64,000 bases of DNA from Polytrichum commune (GCA_950295325.1 OX485808.1:14324501-14388500), one strand, 5' to 3'; shown: positions 12,773 through 25,184, numbered from the stretch's first letter. The notes: generated by a model from the letters alone, not told the origin. Numbers and translations are program-made.

Positions 12773-13634
12773 GTCATTTAGGGCTATTACCATATGACAA
12801 CAATGGATGGAAACGTGAATTTGGTGAAACTAACACACCTAAGGTCAAAATTCTCTAAACCTTAGGTCCTCCTTTTGTACATCTACCTTCACTTCAAATT
12901 TCTTAAAAACCTCTCAAAATGTGCACATTAGAGAGAAATAATACCTCTGTTTATGTAAACTATGTATGCTAATTCCCACGGGTAGGTCACTCTAAGGCTT
13001 TTTTGTGCACCACGTGCGGTTGGGGGTTTTTTTGTTTTGGGGCTATTTACCTTCAAGGGCTGAATTAAAGCCTCCCTATAATTACTTAAATTTCAAAAAT
13101 GAACCATTTGTTTGCACCCTTCCATTACTTATATTGTCCAAGTCACTGCAATTTTTTGTACTCTATATTCCTTTTAAGTAATAAAAGCTAATCTACTTCC
13201 TAACGCATTGACGAGTGTTAAGGGAAACCATGGAAACAAAGAAGGGTGCAAACAGTAATATCATTGCAAACAAAGTGATGAAGAAAACACATAGGAGACC
13301 ATAGCAAACATACTAAACATACCTTCTAGGATCCTTATCTTCAGCCCCTATATTAATTTTACAAAAAAATAATGGCCCACATTTTATGTCCACTAACTTA
13401 CTTATAATGGGATTGTCTACATTTAATGGCCCCTTCATTATTTGGAATTCCTTTATAAATTTTTTTCAAATGATTTTAATCCTCTCTATATTATGCCGCA
13501 CGTCGTTTTTAAAATGCACTAAGTGACCTACCCGTGCTAATTCCCCAAATAATTCCCCTTCTTACACTCACGTTAGTTCGTACATGGTATGACGAGTCTC
13601 ACCCCTAGGTTTAAAATGTTCACATTGGAGAGGA
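12773..13634. other. Intergenic DNA, no gene seen
   Basis: AT-rich sequence with no convincing open frame and no repeat unit I can define. Confidence 0.35.
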
Positions 13635-14018
13635 GCTACACTAAACATTGTATTTAGTGTATGGTAATTTATGTCACTTGTGGTAATTTTTCTATCAACT
13701 TTTTCTTTATGAATAAGTTACAAGTATTATCATCCCAACTTACTTTTAGTTCTTCCACTTTTAATTTGATATGTTATGGATCTAAACGTATCTATAATGA
13801 AATATCGTCATGGATGATTGAAGTCCGGATGAAAACCCACTTAACAAGTGACAATATTTGTAACATTGTAAATCTATAATGCCCAAATTTTGTTACAAGG
13901 AATGACAAATAATGCTAGGTTTACATTTAGTGTTGTTGTTGATACTACACGAGTGATTTACAATAGTATTGAGCAAGACCAATAGAAATGGTGACACTAA
14001 ATAAACATTTAGTGTAGT
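13635..14018 (-). mobile_element. MITE, ATTTAGTGTCACC family, copy 2
   Basis: This copy begins CTACACTAAACA and ends AACATTTAGTGTAG, so the tips are inverted repeats. Read on the minus strand, its interior follows the copies at 5737 and 23687, including AAATTTGGATGAAAA-like and TTACAAGGAATGACAAATAA blocks on the plus strand. A poly-A tract lies just outside, at about 14048-14070. It has no coding capacity. Confidence 0.75.
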
Positions 14019-14509
14019 GTTCTTTAAGGTGATTCTTTCACTGCCCAAGAAAAAAAAAAAAAAAAAAAAAACCTTGACAACGCTTTCCGATTCATACCAC
14101 GTTGTATTCATACATTACAATGTGCTAGAGTACGACATGTGGACAGTCCAAAAAATTATAATTTTCTAAAGGCTGCCCGGTTCTCACATCCATAAAGCTA
14201 AACTATCCTAGTTTCATATATATCTTCCACAAGAAACTCCCAAGGCCACCCTAAAATTTTGATTGCCCAAGTGCATTTAGGGGTTAAACCTTTAAAGATT
14301 TCAAGGTTAAAAAGGTTATAATTTAGAGTGCTGCTCCAATGTAAACTATATATATATTTTTTAACATCTAGGTCATTATACTAGTTCAAATTTCCACACA
14401 CAAGTATAGAGGTATATATATTTTGTATTTGTGTTGGTATAATTGGAAGGATGCAATTGGTAAATGGGTTGAATTCAAATGAGGTCATGTTTGACATAAT
14501 AACAATAGG

Positions 14510-14831
14510 TACACTAAATATGATATTTAGTGTTTGATACACTAAATACGAACGTACACACTAAATGTCAATAACCCTGTGAAAGTAAGTAGCATTATGT
14601 GAAAACTCAAACACTAAATATCAACTATGGTAATATGTGGAAGTTACATGTTTGAGTTTAGTGTTAGTAAGGATATGAAAAACAAGTTAACAATGATAGA
14701 AGGAGAATTCCAACATATCTTCTAGCATACCTTCTAACACTATTTGTCAAGAATTGAAAACTAGTGTTGAGCAAGGTAGGGTGGTAACAACATTAAATAT
14801 AATCAAACACTAAATATCATATTTAGTGTAG
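14510..14831. mobile_element. Related MITE with repeated ACACTAAATA blocks
   Basis: It starts TACACTAAATATGATATTTAG and ends TATCATATTTAGTGTAG, nearly perfect inverted ends. It contains several internal ACACTAAAT/ATTTAGTGT motifs and a GTTGAGCAAGG block recalling the interior of the larger MITE family. It is shorter (about 322 bp) and more diverged, so I treat it as a subfamily. Confidence 0.65.
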
Positions 14832-15211
14832 TGTTAAACGCCTTCATGTTATGACGCATTGAGGTCTAAAATGCATGTTAAAAAGAGACAATATAATATG
14901 AGGCCACTTCAATTCTCGTGATGCATGTTTCAAGATTATTCGTTCAAATCACATCAACTTTGAAGCACCGCTATAATTCACGTTGGTACCAATATCTTTT
15001 TCTTTGAGGATGTTGTGAACTTTGCAGTGTGCATGGAGATCATTGTAGGTGATAAGCATGTTCGGCACAAAACTGATTCAAAATTTGAGCAAAATGCCAT
15101 ATGCCATATTTGTTTCGATTTGGTCGGAATGTCTACACAATTCCATGTGTCATGTAATTAGCATCTCGGCACCATAGTGGCAGTGATGAACTTGTTTATC
15201 ACCCATGATAT

Positions 15212-15264
<53 letters not shown>

Positions 15265-16399
15265 TTGTCGTCCAACTTGGAAGGGCACATGGTGTTGGGT
15301 CCAATGTATGACCAATAAAAGGTTGGACCTACCCACCTACTAGGCTTTGGTGTGCACCTACCTACCAAACTCTAGTGTGTGTGTGTGTGTTGGGGGGGGG
15401 GGACCCCTAATCTTTGTGATGCATGTTTTGAGATTACATATACATTTAGACTTGTTCAAAGATGAAGCAACATCACAATTGGCGTTAGTAGCAACATCAT
15501 AATTCACGAACTCAATGGTAACATCAAAGTCATCTGGTTTGGTGAGGACATTTTGACCATTATTAATATGAGATCACCAATTTTTATTCCACTCGAGGTC
15601 GAATATAAGCCATATTTTACATTTTCTTTGATCAATACTGGTAAAGTATGTGTGTGTTGAGGATTATTTTGGTATAAGATACCATTCATGTCTATATACC
15701 ATCCATGAGCCTTCATACCTAGGTTGAGTTAGCCTACTATCAATATGGTATGAGGGTGATATCGACCCAAATGATGACTTGATACACAAAGATCGTCTCA
15801 TCTTTGTGATACCCACCAAGTATCAAAATTTGGACTAGCATTACAATTTGGATACTTTTTGGGTGGATGCTTCAATGCCTTCATTGATATTGTATGTTGA
15901 TATCATGCATTCACCTATATATAGAAGTTCAACCTTGGGGAGCACTCTTCATTGAGAGTGGTGGTTATGTGCATGCATGACCCTTTATTAAGACTCCCTA
16001 TATACAACATTTTCATGACCATGAAGAAGACCATGCATAAAAATGATGCACTACTTGGTAGTTTCCTGTAGGTACACGACAATTCAGAACTTCCACAGTA
16101 AAGTGTCTCAACTATGTATACACACTAGCCACCCACCCAACCACCCCCCTCCCTACCCCCTCCTCTCTATAGGTGGTGAGGGAAACCAATTGTCACTAGT
16201 GTGCACCGACATCATCAACACACACTCGAAAGACAATCCGGACCATTCACAATCCTTAACCGGATCAAACATTCTCCAGAGCCGACCCAATATAACACGT
16301 CCAACTTACGACTCCTATCAGCATGGGCCACTTTTAACTCCAATTTAACCAATGAGAGCCAGTGAATGTAGCTAGTGCTGGTAGAACCCCCGTCCACTG
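14832..16399. other. Intergenic DNA with microsatellites
   Basis: No gene is supported. The stretch contains the (AT)n(AG)n tract at 15211-15262 and a (TG)n-G10 tract near 15376-15402. Sequence near 15740-15910 has GATACCCACCAAGTATCAA, which recalls the repeat near 59445-59560. Confidence 0.4.
15211..15262. repeat. (AT)n(AG)n compound microsatellite
   Basis: About nine AT dinucleotides run directly into about seventeen AG dinucleotides. It is simple sequence, probably length-polymorphic. Confidence 0.92.
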
Positions 16400-17420
16400 G
16401 TGGCTTGCAACAGTAGGTGTGGGTGGGCTATTAGCACACCTTGTGGTCCAACTTGGAAGAGCACAAGGCACAAGACACAAGACCAAAGATAAAGGGAGGT
16501 ACCTACCTACCAACATACCCACCACCTCCCCACCTTGGAGCTGTGTGTATGTGTGTGTGTGTTTGTGTTTCTGTAGGTTGTTGCGAAGTTGCGGAGCGGG
16601 TGCGGGCGATGGTGAACTGGAGCCAGTGCAGCGCAGGAGAAGGAAGGAAGGAAGAAAAGGAAGGGAGAGGGAGAGAAAAGAGGGAGGGAGGCAGGCCCAC
16701 CACCAGTAGCCGGTGAGCATCCGCGCGGCTGCTGTTGTTGACGACGATCGGCGATTCCATGTCTCAAGACTCCACAACCTGCACGCAATTGCACTCCCAT
16801 GCAGCCAGCAGCCCTCGCTCCTCTTCCTCCTCCTGCCCCTCGAATCACCTCCTACTATTTCTCACGCGCCCCATGACTTTCGACCTCCCGCACACAACTG
16901 TCAACACATCGCAACACAATAGGCCCCCCAGCCCATCCCAGCCCAGCGCAGACCTGCGCAGACCTGCGCAACTCCCAGCAGCAGTGCGCACAATTCATGG
17001 CCACTCCACTCCCCTAAGCTCCTTAAACCCTGAAGCGAAGCATACCGAACCGAAGAGGGGTTTGGACCCAACCTGAGTTTGAATGTGGGTGGTGGTGGTG
17101 GTGGGGACAGAGGTAGAGACAGAGGCAAAGGTAAAGGTGTGCAATTGCGCAGGGTTGAGAGCTGCATTTGGTGGCGGTGGGAGATTTGGGTTTTGGGTTT
17201 TGGGTTGGAGAATTTGGAAAGAAGAGGAGGAGGATTGTGAGTGTGGTGCATGCGGGTGGGACGCGTGGGGCTAACTTGAGTTGAGTCGAGTTCTTTGGGG
17301 ACGCAAAGTTCATTTTCTTTCTTGATCCGAACCTGCCATTTTGGGCTTGGGTTGGGGGCGGGGGTTAAGGCAAAATTTGAAAATTAGGCCACTGTGGTGC
17401 ACGCCCCTCGGTGTGGAGCG
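16400..17420 (+). promoter_or_regulatory. GC-richer upstream region of the COBRA-like gene
   Basis: The kilobase before the COBRA-like start codon is clearly richer in G and C than the DNA to its left. It contains a GTGTGT tract (about 16549-16568), GGAAGG-rich purine sequence (about 16640-16690) and a GGTGGT tract near 17087-17103. It probably holds the promoter and 5' leader. Open frames on both strands here are low-complexity by-products of composition. I could not place a TATA box or start site. Confidence 0.4.
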
Positions 17421-20400
17421 ATGGGACGCTCTTCATCCGCAGCAGCAGCAGCAGCAGCAACATTAACAGCATTAACATCAAGATCATCGAGATGGGTGGT
17501 ACTTTTGATGATGGTGGGTATGCTCACATTGAACATGTATGGGGGTGTCCACGGTGCAGCAACAAACTCCACTGCTGCTGGAACAAACTCAACGGCTAAC
17601 TCCACAGCCAACTCCACATCTGTGTACCCGCCTTGCCAAGGCGTGCAGTTGGTGTATGAGTTGACAGCCCAGCCTGTGAAGATTTACCCCTTCATCACGG
17701 ACTCCACCAAGCAGGCCTACAGTTTTGGGGCTACAATCAACTTGACCAACGAGGGCTACAATGACTTGTCGTCTGACTGGACCGTGGGCATCGATTATCG
17801 ATACAACGAGGTGAGTGAGGAGGGGAGGATGGGTGTGACACGTGAATGAATGGCTGACTGACTGACTGACTGACTGAGCGACTGACTGACTGACTGACTG
17901 AACGACTGACTGAATGAATGAACAACTTGATTTGAGCTCCGAGGGCTGAATCGGGTTAACCTGTTGGTGTCTTGTTGGTATTTATGGTTTCCTTGTGTTT
18001 TTCATCTGGGTTGGGTTGAGACGATATTAAGATTACCTGTTTTGAATGAATTTGAGCACTAGCATGTAGACGTTGTTTTATAACTCTTGACTCGAAAGAG
18101 TACGGTGACAGATTTTTTTGGTTTGTGTGCTTTGGGTTATTAACCTGTTTCCTTCGTACATTTGTAGTTGGTTTCCTCTTGTCCTGGGTTGGAGGCGACA
18201 TTCAAGTAACCTGTTCTGGATGAATTTGAACACCAACGTGTAGACTCTTACAATGAATCTTGGACTCGAAGGAGTGCGGTGACAGATTTTTGTTGTTGTT
18301 GTGATGCTGCTTGGGTGACGGGCCTCTATTGTATTTCTTGCCGAAACCTACGTTGGGCAGGATAATCACAGAAATGTCTAATTTGAGCTCCTAGGCTCTG
18401 TGTTAACCTGCTTTCTTGGTACATTTATGGTTTCCTTTTTTCCTGGGTTGAAACGACGTCGTATACTTTTCGATGAAGTTGAACTCCAACACAGAGACAC
18501 ACTGTACGAGGCTAGACTTTTGAATCTTGGACCCATCTTGGACTTAAAGGAGTATGTATGGTGACAGATTTTTTGGTTGTGTTCTTGTGTGAGGCGTAGT
18601 TCACCGTAGAGAGAGTTCAGTAGATCTTTGTGATGATCACGGTGGCCTTCCGTCTTCCATTTCTTGCAGACACCCAAATTTAGCAGCAGCAGTCAAAAGG
18701 CAACATCCCTGGAAGCTAATTTTGTGACAACCTATATATGTTTCAGTAAAGGTTGCGTTTTGGGTTGAAATGTGGGCGTCTTCCCTTGAAGTTTGTGAGA
18801 CAATTTTGATTCTCGTACTAACAGTAGCGTACTAGCCTCTGCAGATTCTTGAGTTGTCAACCGTTTTTCGCACAGAAATGATTAAATTTGAGCTCCTCTT
18901 TGGGTTACCCTGTTTTCTTTGTAGATTTATGGTTTCCTCTTTTTGTGGGTTGAGACGACATCATTTTGGTGTGCAAGGAATTTGAACACCAACAACACAC
19001 CTTGAATCTTGACCTTGAACGATGATGTGAACAGGTTTTTGTTTGCTTGAGTGAGGGTTTAGTACATAGTGGTGGAATAGTACAATATTTCTTTCTGACA
19101 CCTAAATTTGGCAGCAGTAGTCAAACTGTGCATCCTTGGAAGCAAAGTTTGTGACACGAATGAATATATACGCTTTTTTGGACGCTTTTTGGGGTCAAAA
19201 AATCTGGTCTTTCCATAAAGGTTTAAACTTTTGGATCCTTGTACTAACAGTAATTGTATCTATCCAGATTATTGTTTCAGGAGGGGGTTTGGTGTTGGAA
19301 AATGGAAGCGCAGCTCCCTGGAACGTTTCGCAAGGTGCAATTTTGGCCCCTTCCTCTACCTCTTCAAGCCTGAAAACAGCAATTGAGACAGCAGGGGATA
19401 TGAGCCAAATTTCGAGGCAGTATGTAATCACAGGCACAGAGTTCGGCCAGAAATTGAGTCCTATGCCGAGGAACATTAATCTCACGAGTACGGGGTACAA
19501 CTGCAGCGTTGCGAGTTCTTATGGCTTAAGTAAGTGACTTAACCTTTAAAAGACCAAGGGTGTTTTTATGAGAGATACGTGATGATTTGTACGAACCCCC
19601 AACTGACAATAAACAATATGTTATGTGATCTATGGTAATTGAAATTTATTAATTTTGGCACAACCTGCTGTGATAAAGAGGAAGTGAAAATAAAGTCATA
19701 TGTGTTAATGGTGATTAGATAGATATACATGGTATGTATTTGAGTCTAGCTCATTAATACAAACTCAATTTCTTTTAATCATCCTTTTTACACGTGTATG
19801 CTTCAATTGGAAGAGTGCACATGTTGAATGTGCTAATTTAAGATAGGGTCACTTTTGACATTTAAAACTGAAAACATCATTCATATGTCATTTCAAACCC
19901 CTATCTATGACATCTTGAGGCCTGGAATGGGCCTCTTGGACTTTAAGGCTTAACCCTGTCAGTCTCCTTCGCCTGAAACAAAAGTGTTGCAGCAATGTAA
20001 TGCAATGCAATGTTCCCCAATGTTGTCATTTCCCTGATAATTTTTTGCAGTTGATCAGAATTTATGAGCAGTCTCTGTGAATGTAAATCTTGTATCTTAT
20101 GAATGGATGCATCCTTTGTTCGTTGTGCAGATAATACTTTGCGTACGTGCTGTGTGGAGTCAAATAACAACATTTCTTTGACAAGCGCGGACTCCTTCCT
20201 CCCTTCGGAGAAAGGCAACATCACCATCACTTACGATGTCACAAATGCTTACTCCAGCAACTACCTAGCTAAGGTCAGTCTGCACTTCACAACCCTGGGG
20301 CCTTACATGTTCATCTGAATCTGGAAGTGCAGGGTTATCACCAGTGTTGGTCTGGTATCGCCTTTTTCTTAATACAATTGGGGTATATATAATGAGGATT

Positions 20401-22291
20401 TCACACTTAAGTACTCATACACTAACTAGTGAACACGATTAGGAGGGCCTCTCTATTCAGTGAAGGAATTAACAAACATGCACTTTTGATAACCACAAGT
20501 AAATCAGGGAGGCTCGATTTTTGCTGATGCTTCGTCATAGATTTGCTGATGCAACTTCACAAGTTTCATTGTGTAGTTCTAATTGGCAGAAACTGGAGAG
20601 CATGAAAACCGAACCAAATAACGCCCACATACTTTACAACAAGTTTGCAAAAAACTTGGAATACCATCGTCAGTGATACTAGTTCTGATCGTTTGGTGAA
20701 TTACTTGACTTGCTTGCAGGTCACGATTTCGAATGATAGCCCGATTGCGCGGATCGACAATTGGAACTTGTCGTGGACATGGCAGCAGGGCGAGTTCATT
20801 TGGAATGTAAAAGGAGCGCAGGCACAGACATCTGACATCTCAGCCTGCTTGAATGGCGCCGCGGCAACGGATTACACGGGCTTGGATGTCAACAGCGCTG
20901 CGAGCTGCTCCCCAAACCCAGTCATCCTTGACCTTCCGGTCGACAAGACGAATGACACAACATTGGGGAATGTGAAATACTGCTGCAAGAATGGCACCAT
21001 CATGCCCGCCATCATCGACCCCTCAAAATCCAAAGCGGCTTTTACCATGCAAGTCTACAAGCTGTCTCCTCAGAACCAGAATGCGAGTACCATCACTGCC
21101 CCTGCCAGCTTCAAATTTGGAGACGGCACGTACAAGTGCGGGACATCTCGACTCATCGAGCCTACAGTTTTCCCTAACACCGACACGGAGTTGGTGGGAA
21201 CCACCTCGGCCGTCAAAACCTGGCAGGTAACATATATTGAATCAAATCAAATCAAATCAAATCTCCTCACATGCACATCTTTTCTCCATCTCAGAATGCT
21301 AAGGTAGATGAGACTTAAAACAGTTACCTTTTTCAACTAGCCTCAATAGGTTACTTCAGAATATTAAGCTGATGATTCACTATGAAGCACGTGCTTGTTG
21401 CGTGATCCATTCCTGGGTACTCACTCACTGGCATCCTTGTCGGAAGCCCTTAGCCTTGACTACGTTAAAGAGAAAATCCATTTTATGTTGCGGTCGATTG
21501 AAACTTTTTTGTTGTGATGAAAATTGCAGATCACATGCAATGTCACCACGGTCACGAGTACACCCAAGTGTTGTGTGACGTTCTCAACATACAGCAACGA
21601 ATCAATTTCCCCTTGCAAAACATGTGCGTGTGGGTGCCCTGCAAATCCTACCCCTACTTGTAGCAAGAACGCGACGGCGCTTGCGCTCCCTTACAGCGCT
21701 CTAACCCTAGCCCCTGAGAATCGAACTAGCAAGGTGGTGGCGTGGGCGGGGATCAAGCACACTGTAGTGCCGAACCCATTGCCATGCCAAGACTATTGTG
21801 GAGTGAGCATCAATTGGCACATCGTCTCGGACTACACGAAAGGTTGGAGTGCACGCATGACAATCTTCGATTGGAGCACCATGACCTATGTCGATTGGTT
21901 TGCTGTCATCGAATTGGACAAAGCGTTTCCCGGGTTTCAGAAAGCTTACTCATTCAACGCAACTGCGTTGACAGCCACAGAAATGAACAACACGTTCTTA
22001 AACAATTCGATTGTTGTGCAAGGGTTGCCAGGGGGGAATTACTTGATGGCCGAGCAAAATTTCGATGCGGGTAAGTTGCAATCAGTTATCTCATTTACGA
22101 AGACCACGACACCGGGGATTAGTATTTCCAATGGTGACGGGTTCCCGACGAAAGTGTGGTTTGACGGTGAAGAGTGCTCGCTCCCAGAGAGTCTTCCAAC
22201 TGCAGGCGCGTTTCGAATAATTGCTTCACACAAACTCTCTATTGTTGTTGTCGTCATCGTAGTCGTTCTCGGCCCTTTTGGAGTTTTGTGA
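17421..22291 (+). CDS. COBL: COBRA-like GPI-anchored protein (COBL7-11 type), five coding exons
   Basis: COBRA-like proteins sit at the outer plasma membrane and wall and influence cellulose deposition and directional growth. Inferred coding exons are 17421-17810, 19268-19529, 20131-20273, 20720-21226 and 21530-22291. All have GT-AG borders, phases agree, and the product is 687 aa. Seen in order: a hydrophobic N-terminal signal region (about residues 25-45) after a GCA-encoded alanine run; an N-glycosylation-rich stretch with four NST sequons; a long N-terminal extension typical of the COBL7-11 branch; the CBM-like part with WTWQQGEFIWNVKGA; the CCVTF motif and CACGC cysteine cluster; CGVSINWH; and a C-terminal hydrophobic tail (SIVVVVIVVVLGPFGVL) expected of a GPI signal. 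I chose ATG 17421; upstream in-frame sequence has only GTG. Intron 1 (1.46 kb) is internally duplicated. The family call is firm; the exact orthologue is not. Confidence 0.93.
17852..17920 (+). repeat. (ACTG)n microsatellite at the start of COBL intron 1
   Basis: About fifteen mostly perfect ACTG units with occasional AGCG/AACG variants, beginning about 40 bp after the splice donor at 17811. Confidence 0.88.
17932..19255 (+). repeat. Degenerate tandem duplications filling COBL intron 1
   Basis: Four related blocks start near 17932, 18133, 18380 and 18887. Each has TTAACCTG-like, TGGTTTCCT, GGGTTG and GAATTTGAACACC elements, and most end in GGTGACAGATTTTT. The last two belong to a longer duplication (about 18380-18830 and 18887-19255) that also repeats GCAGCAG(C/T)AGTCAAA and GTACTAACAGTA. 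The second copy supplies the real 3' splice site. Confidence 0.75.
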
Positions 22292-23020
22292 TGAGCTTCG
22301 ACGAGTTGCGACGATGGAACTTAGGGTTTGTATGTGCATATGATGTCCAGCTTTGTTTTGAGCTGCGATGAAATTTAGGGTTGTGTGCATATGTCCAGAT
22401 TTGTGATTAGGTCTGACACCACAAAGGCGGGGGTAGCTCCAAGAGCAGATTCTTCATTCATTCTTTGGGCAAATTTCACTGTGAAATAAGGAAGTTTGTC
22501 CCTGCGAGTTGTATAGTACACCAACGGAAGACAAAAGAATTTTGTCCACCAGGTTCGGGTGAGTTTGTGAATTCAATCAATGCTCAGCCCATTCAATCAA
22601 TCATTCTCCCAAGTGAAAATTCATTCCCAGCCCTTTGGGAGTTTTGTGAGCTGCGATGAAATTTTTAAGGTTGTGTGCATCATGTCCAAATTTGTGGTTT
22701 GTGGTTTTGTGAATTCAATACTCGGTCATTCAATCAATCATTCTCCCGAGTGTATTTTTTTGGCGCTTTGGGAGTTTTGTGGGCTGCGATGAAATTAGGG
22801 TCGTGTGCACATGTCCAGTTCTATGATTTGTGGTTTCGTGAATTCAATAATCAGCCATTCAATCAATCATTCTCCTGAGTTTTTGGGTCTTTCCAGAGTT
22901 TTGTGAGCTGCAATTTTTAAACTGTGATGAAAGTAGGGTTTATGTGCACATGTCCAGGTTTGTCGTTTCGTGAAGTCAATGTTCAGCCCTTCTTTCAATC
23001 ATTCTCCCAACTGAAATTTA
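22270..23020 (+). repeat. Tandem repeat overlapping the COBL stop codon and 3' region
   Basis: The units contain GGAGTTTTGTGAGCTGCGATG, a GTGTGCACATGTCCAG block, GTGAATTCAAT and CATTCAATCAATCATTCTCC. Units begin near 22278, 22355 (partial), 22638, 22768 and 22898. The first overlaps the last codons and stop of the COBRA-like gene. The repeats probably form much of its 3' UTR and flank. Confidence 0.75.
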
Positions 23021-23686
23021 CACCGAAGTTCACGAATCGATCGATCTGTGATGTGTCGATCAGTGTGCTGAGCTGATTTCAATCTCTGTTGCACTTTCCA
23101 GTGTCCTGTTTGTGCATTCCAAAACACTATTCAACAAGTCTTTCATGATATGTGGGCCTGGGAATTGAAAGGACTAACTTATTGTAATGCTCAGAACAAG
23201 CATGTGCGATGATGAGAGGTTTTGACATTTCAGTCTGAATCTAAGAGCTTAGCTCGGGTGTGACTATACATAGGAAGAGAAGAACAAATTCCTCGAGCTG
23301 AATACTGTTATTTTTTTTTATGCATCCACAATCATTGAATTTGAATTGCTCTCGTGGCGGGCATGGCAAAATTCCACTGGCTTAGAGCATGTCCAACTTT
23401 GATCTTTGCTTTGCTACCTTCCTTTTGTACTTTTGTGGGGATATCTACAAATTGTATTTGGCCTCATTGTGGATAGTCTCGGGACTCGAGGAGTTCAATC
23501 GTTGGCTAAGAAAAACAATTTTTATGGTTCAACCTGCTACTAAGAGAAGCAGATCGCATGTATGTCAGTGAAATGTCAAATCACAACAAAGAAACAGTCT
23601 GATCATGATAAATTTGCACTCATTTTCACACTTCAATTCACACATTTCTTTCAGCCAAAATGGTGCTACCGATGACCTTCAAGACA

Positions 23687-24075
23687 CTACACTAAATACT
23701 GTATTTAGTGTCACCAATTCTAATTGTCTTGCCCAATACTAATTGTAAACCCAGGTGTAGTGTCACAACACTAAATGTTAACCCAACATTATTTGTCATT
23801 CCTTGTAAATAATTTCAGGGATTATAGAATTGTAGTGTTGCAATTACTGTCACTTACCAAGTGATTTTTCATCCAAATTTCAATCATCCACGACAACATG
23901 TTATCACATATTAGTTAGGATGCAAATTATACCAAAATTTTGTTTTAATAATTGGCATTTGGATGAACGAAAAGAAAGTTGGGATGACAACACTTATTAA
24001 AAAAACAGTGTCACTATAAAAGTTGCCACAGTGGCATACAATATCATAGGACACTAAACAAAATATTTAGTGTAG
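23687..24075 (+). mobile_element. MITE, ATTTAGTGTCACC family, copy 3 (best preserved)
   Basis: The left end CTACACTAAATACTGTATTT, then AGTGTCACC, is mirrored by AATATTTAGTGTAG at the right end. The 389-bp interior is non-coding and collinear with the copies at 5737 and (inverted) 13635 and 38528. Both tips are intact, so this is the best reference copy for the family. Confidence 0.8.
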
Positions 24076-24477
24076 TAATCAAGAAAATCAAATGGCGAGA
24101 TGTTTCTATTGAAAGTATATATATATAATTTTATTTTTCTTGTAGATGACATTTAAAACAAATTGAAGTGTTGGCACTCCAACACCTAATTGAGAAGCAG
24201 ATAATGTCTTGGGCCTCGCAAGGAGGATTAGTTTACGATTCCTCTCCACGAGACCATGAGTTCTATCATGACACCTCCTTGAAGGTGGTAAGGTGAAGAA
24301 GTTCATGGTTGGTCTTGTGGAACTTTGATAATGGCCTCTTGAAGAATTGGAGAGCATCAACATTCATAACAAAATATACTTGCCTAGTGGAATTAATCCA
24401 CAATTGTCCATGAACAACATCGCGGGAGCATTGTGGGCCATCGAGATCGAGGATCCTAGGGTTGATATGCAAATCGT

Positions 24478-24504
24478 TGCATGGGGGGATTAAACCCCCA
24501 TGCA
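24478..24504. other. Perfect short hairpin
   Basis: TGCATGGGGG (24478-24487) and CCCCCATGCA (24495-24504) are exact complements around a 7-base loop. There is no poly-T or other context that would make it a recognisable terminator or RNA gene. Its role is unknown. Confidence 0.55.
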
Positions 24505-25184
24505 CGAACCACTAACTTGATAAGACCACAATTGATACCAAAATAGATATATGTAAAATCACACCAATTTTCCCTTGTCACTTGAAAGCATTCATTGTGG
24601 ATTTTTGCTACATTGTGGGTGAGCTTGATTGCCGGCCATCACACATATTTCTGGGTCCTGGATAAAGCTCCCCGAATGCTTTGGATCATAAAGCCCATTT
24701 GGACCCTGCAATTTCACATCAAAACATTTTTTTTAAACCTTAAAGGATGTAGGGGCTCAATATACGACATAATATGTGAGCTTCACCTGAACCACTCAAA
24801 AGAAAGGAAGAAAGAAAGAAAGAACTCTAAATTCCGTAATATCACGCTTTTGTGGCAACGAAAGTGCATTTGATATTAAAGAGGTGTGCAATGGTAACGT
24901 GGGTGTTTAATAAAAGAGGATTGGAGTAGCATGTGACAATGTGGAAGAACACAAAGTCAACATTTCAATAATGACGATATTTGATGACAATAATGACATT
25001 GTGATGCGTGCAAGCGTGTGGTTTGAGTTTTTTGTTGGTTTATTTTGATGTCAAGACCTTGTGATATGTGGGAGGGAAACACGACAATAAGGATTGAGAT
25101 CTAAGCCAAGAACATCAGCTCCCTAGGGATTCGGGATATAAGAGAAGGAGTGACATTAAGGAGGTTGATATTGCGGAGTTTAGA

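Noticed and set aside
16334-17313. Several overlapping open frames of 85-147 codons on both strands upstream of COBL
   Set aside because: They overlap each other in all frames, are rich in Ser, Pro, Arg and repeats, and follow the local G/C-rich simple sequence. None shows a domain, so they are composition artefacts.
19136-19267. In-frame extension upstream of COBL exon 2 with its own ATG
   Set aside because: It lies in intron 1, within the intron's tandem duplication, and the family N-terminus is supplied by the exon at 17421. The TACTAAC and TATCCAG signals place the exon start at 19268.
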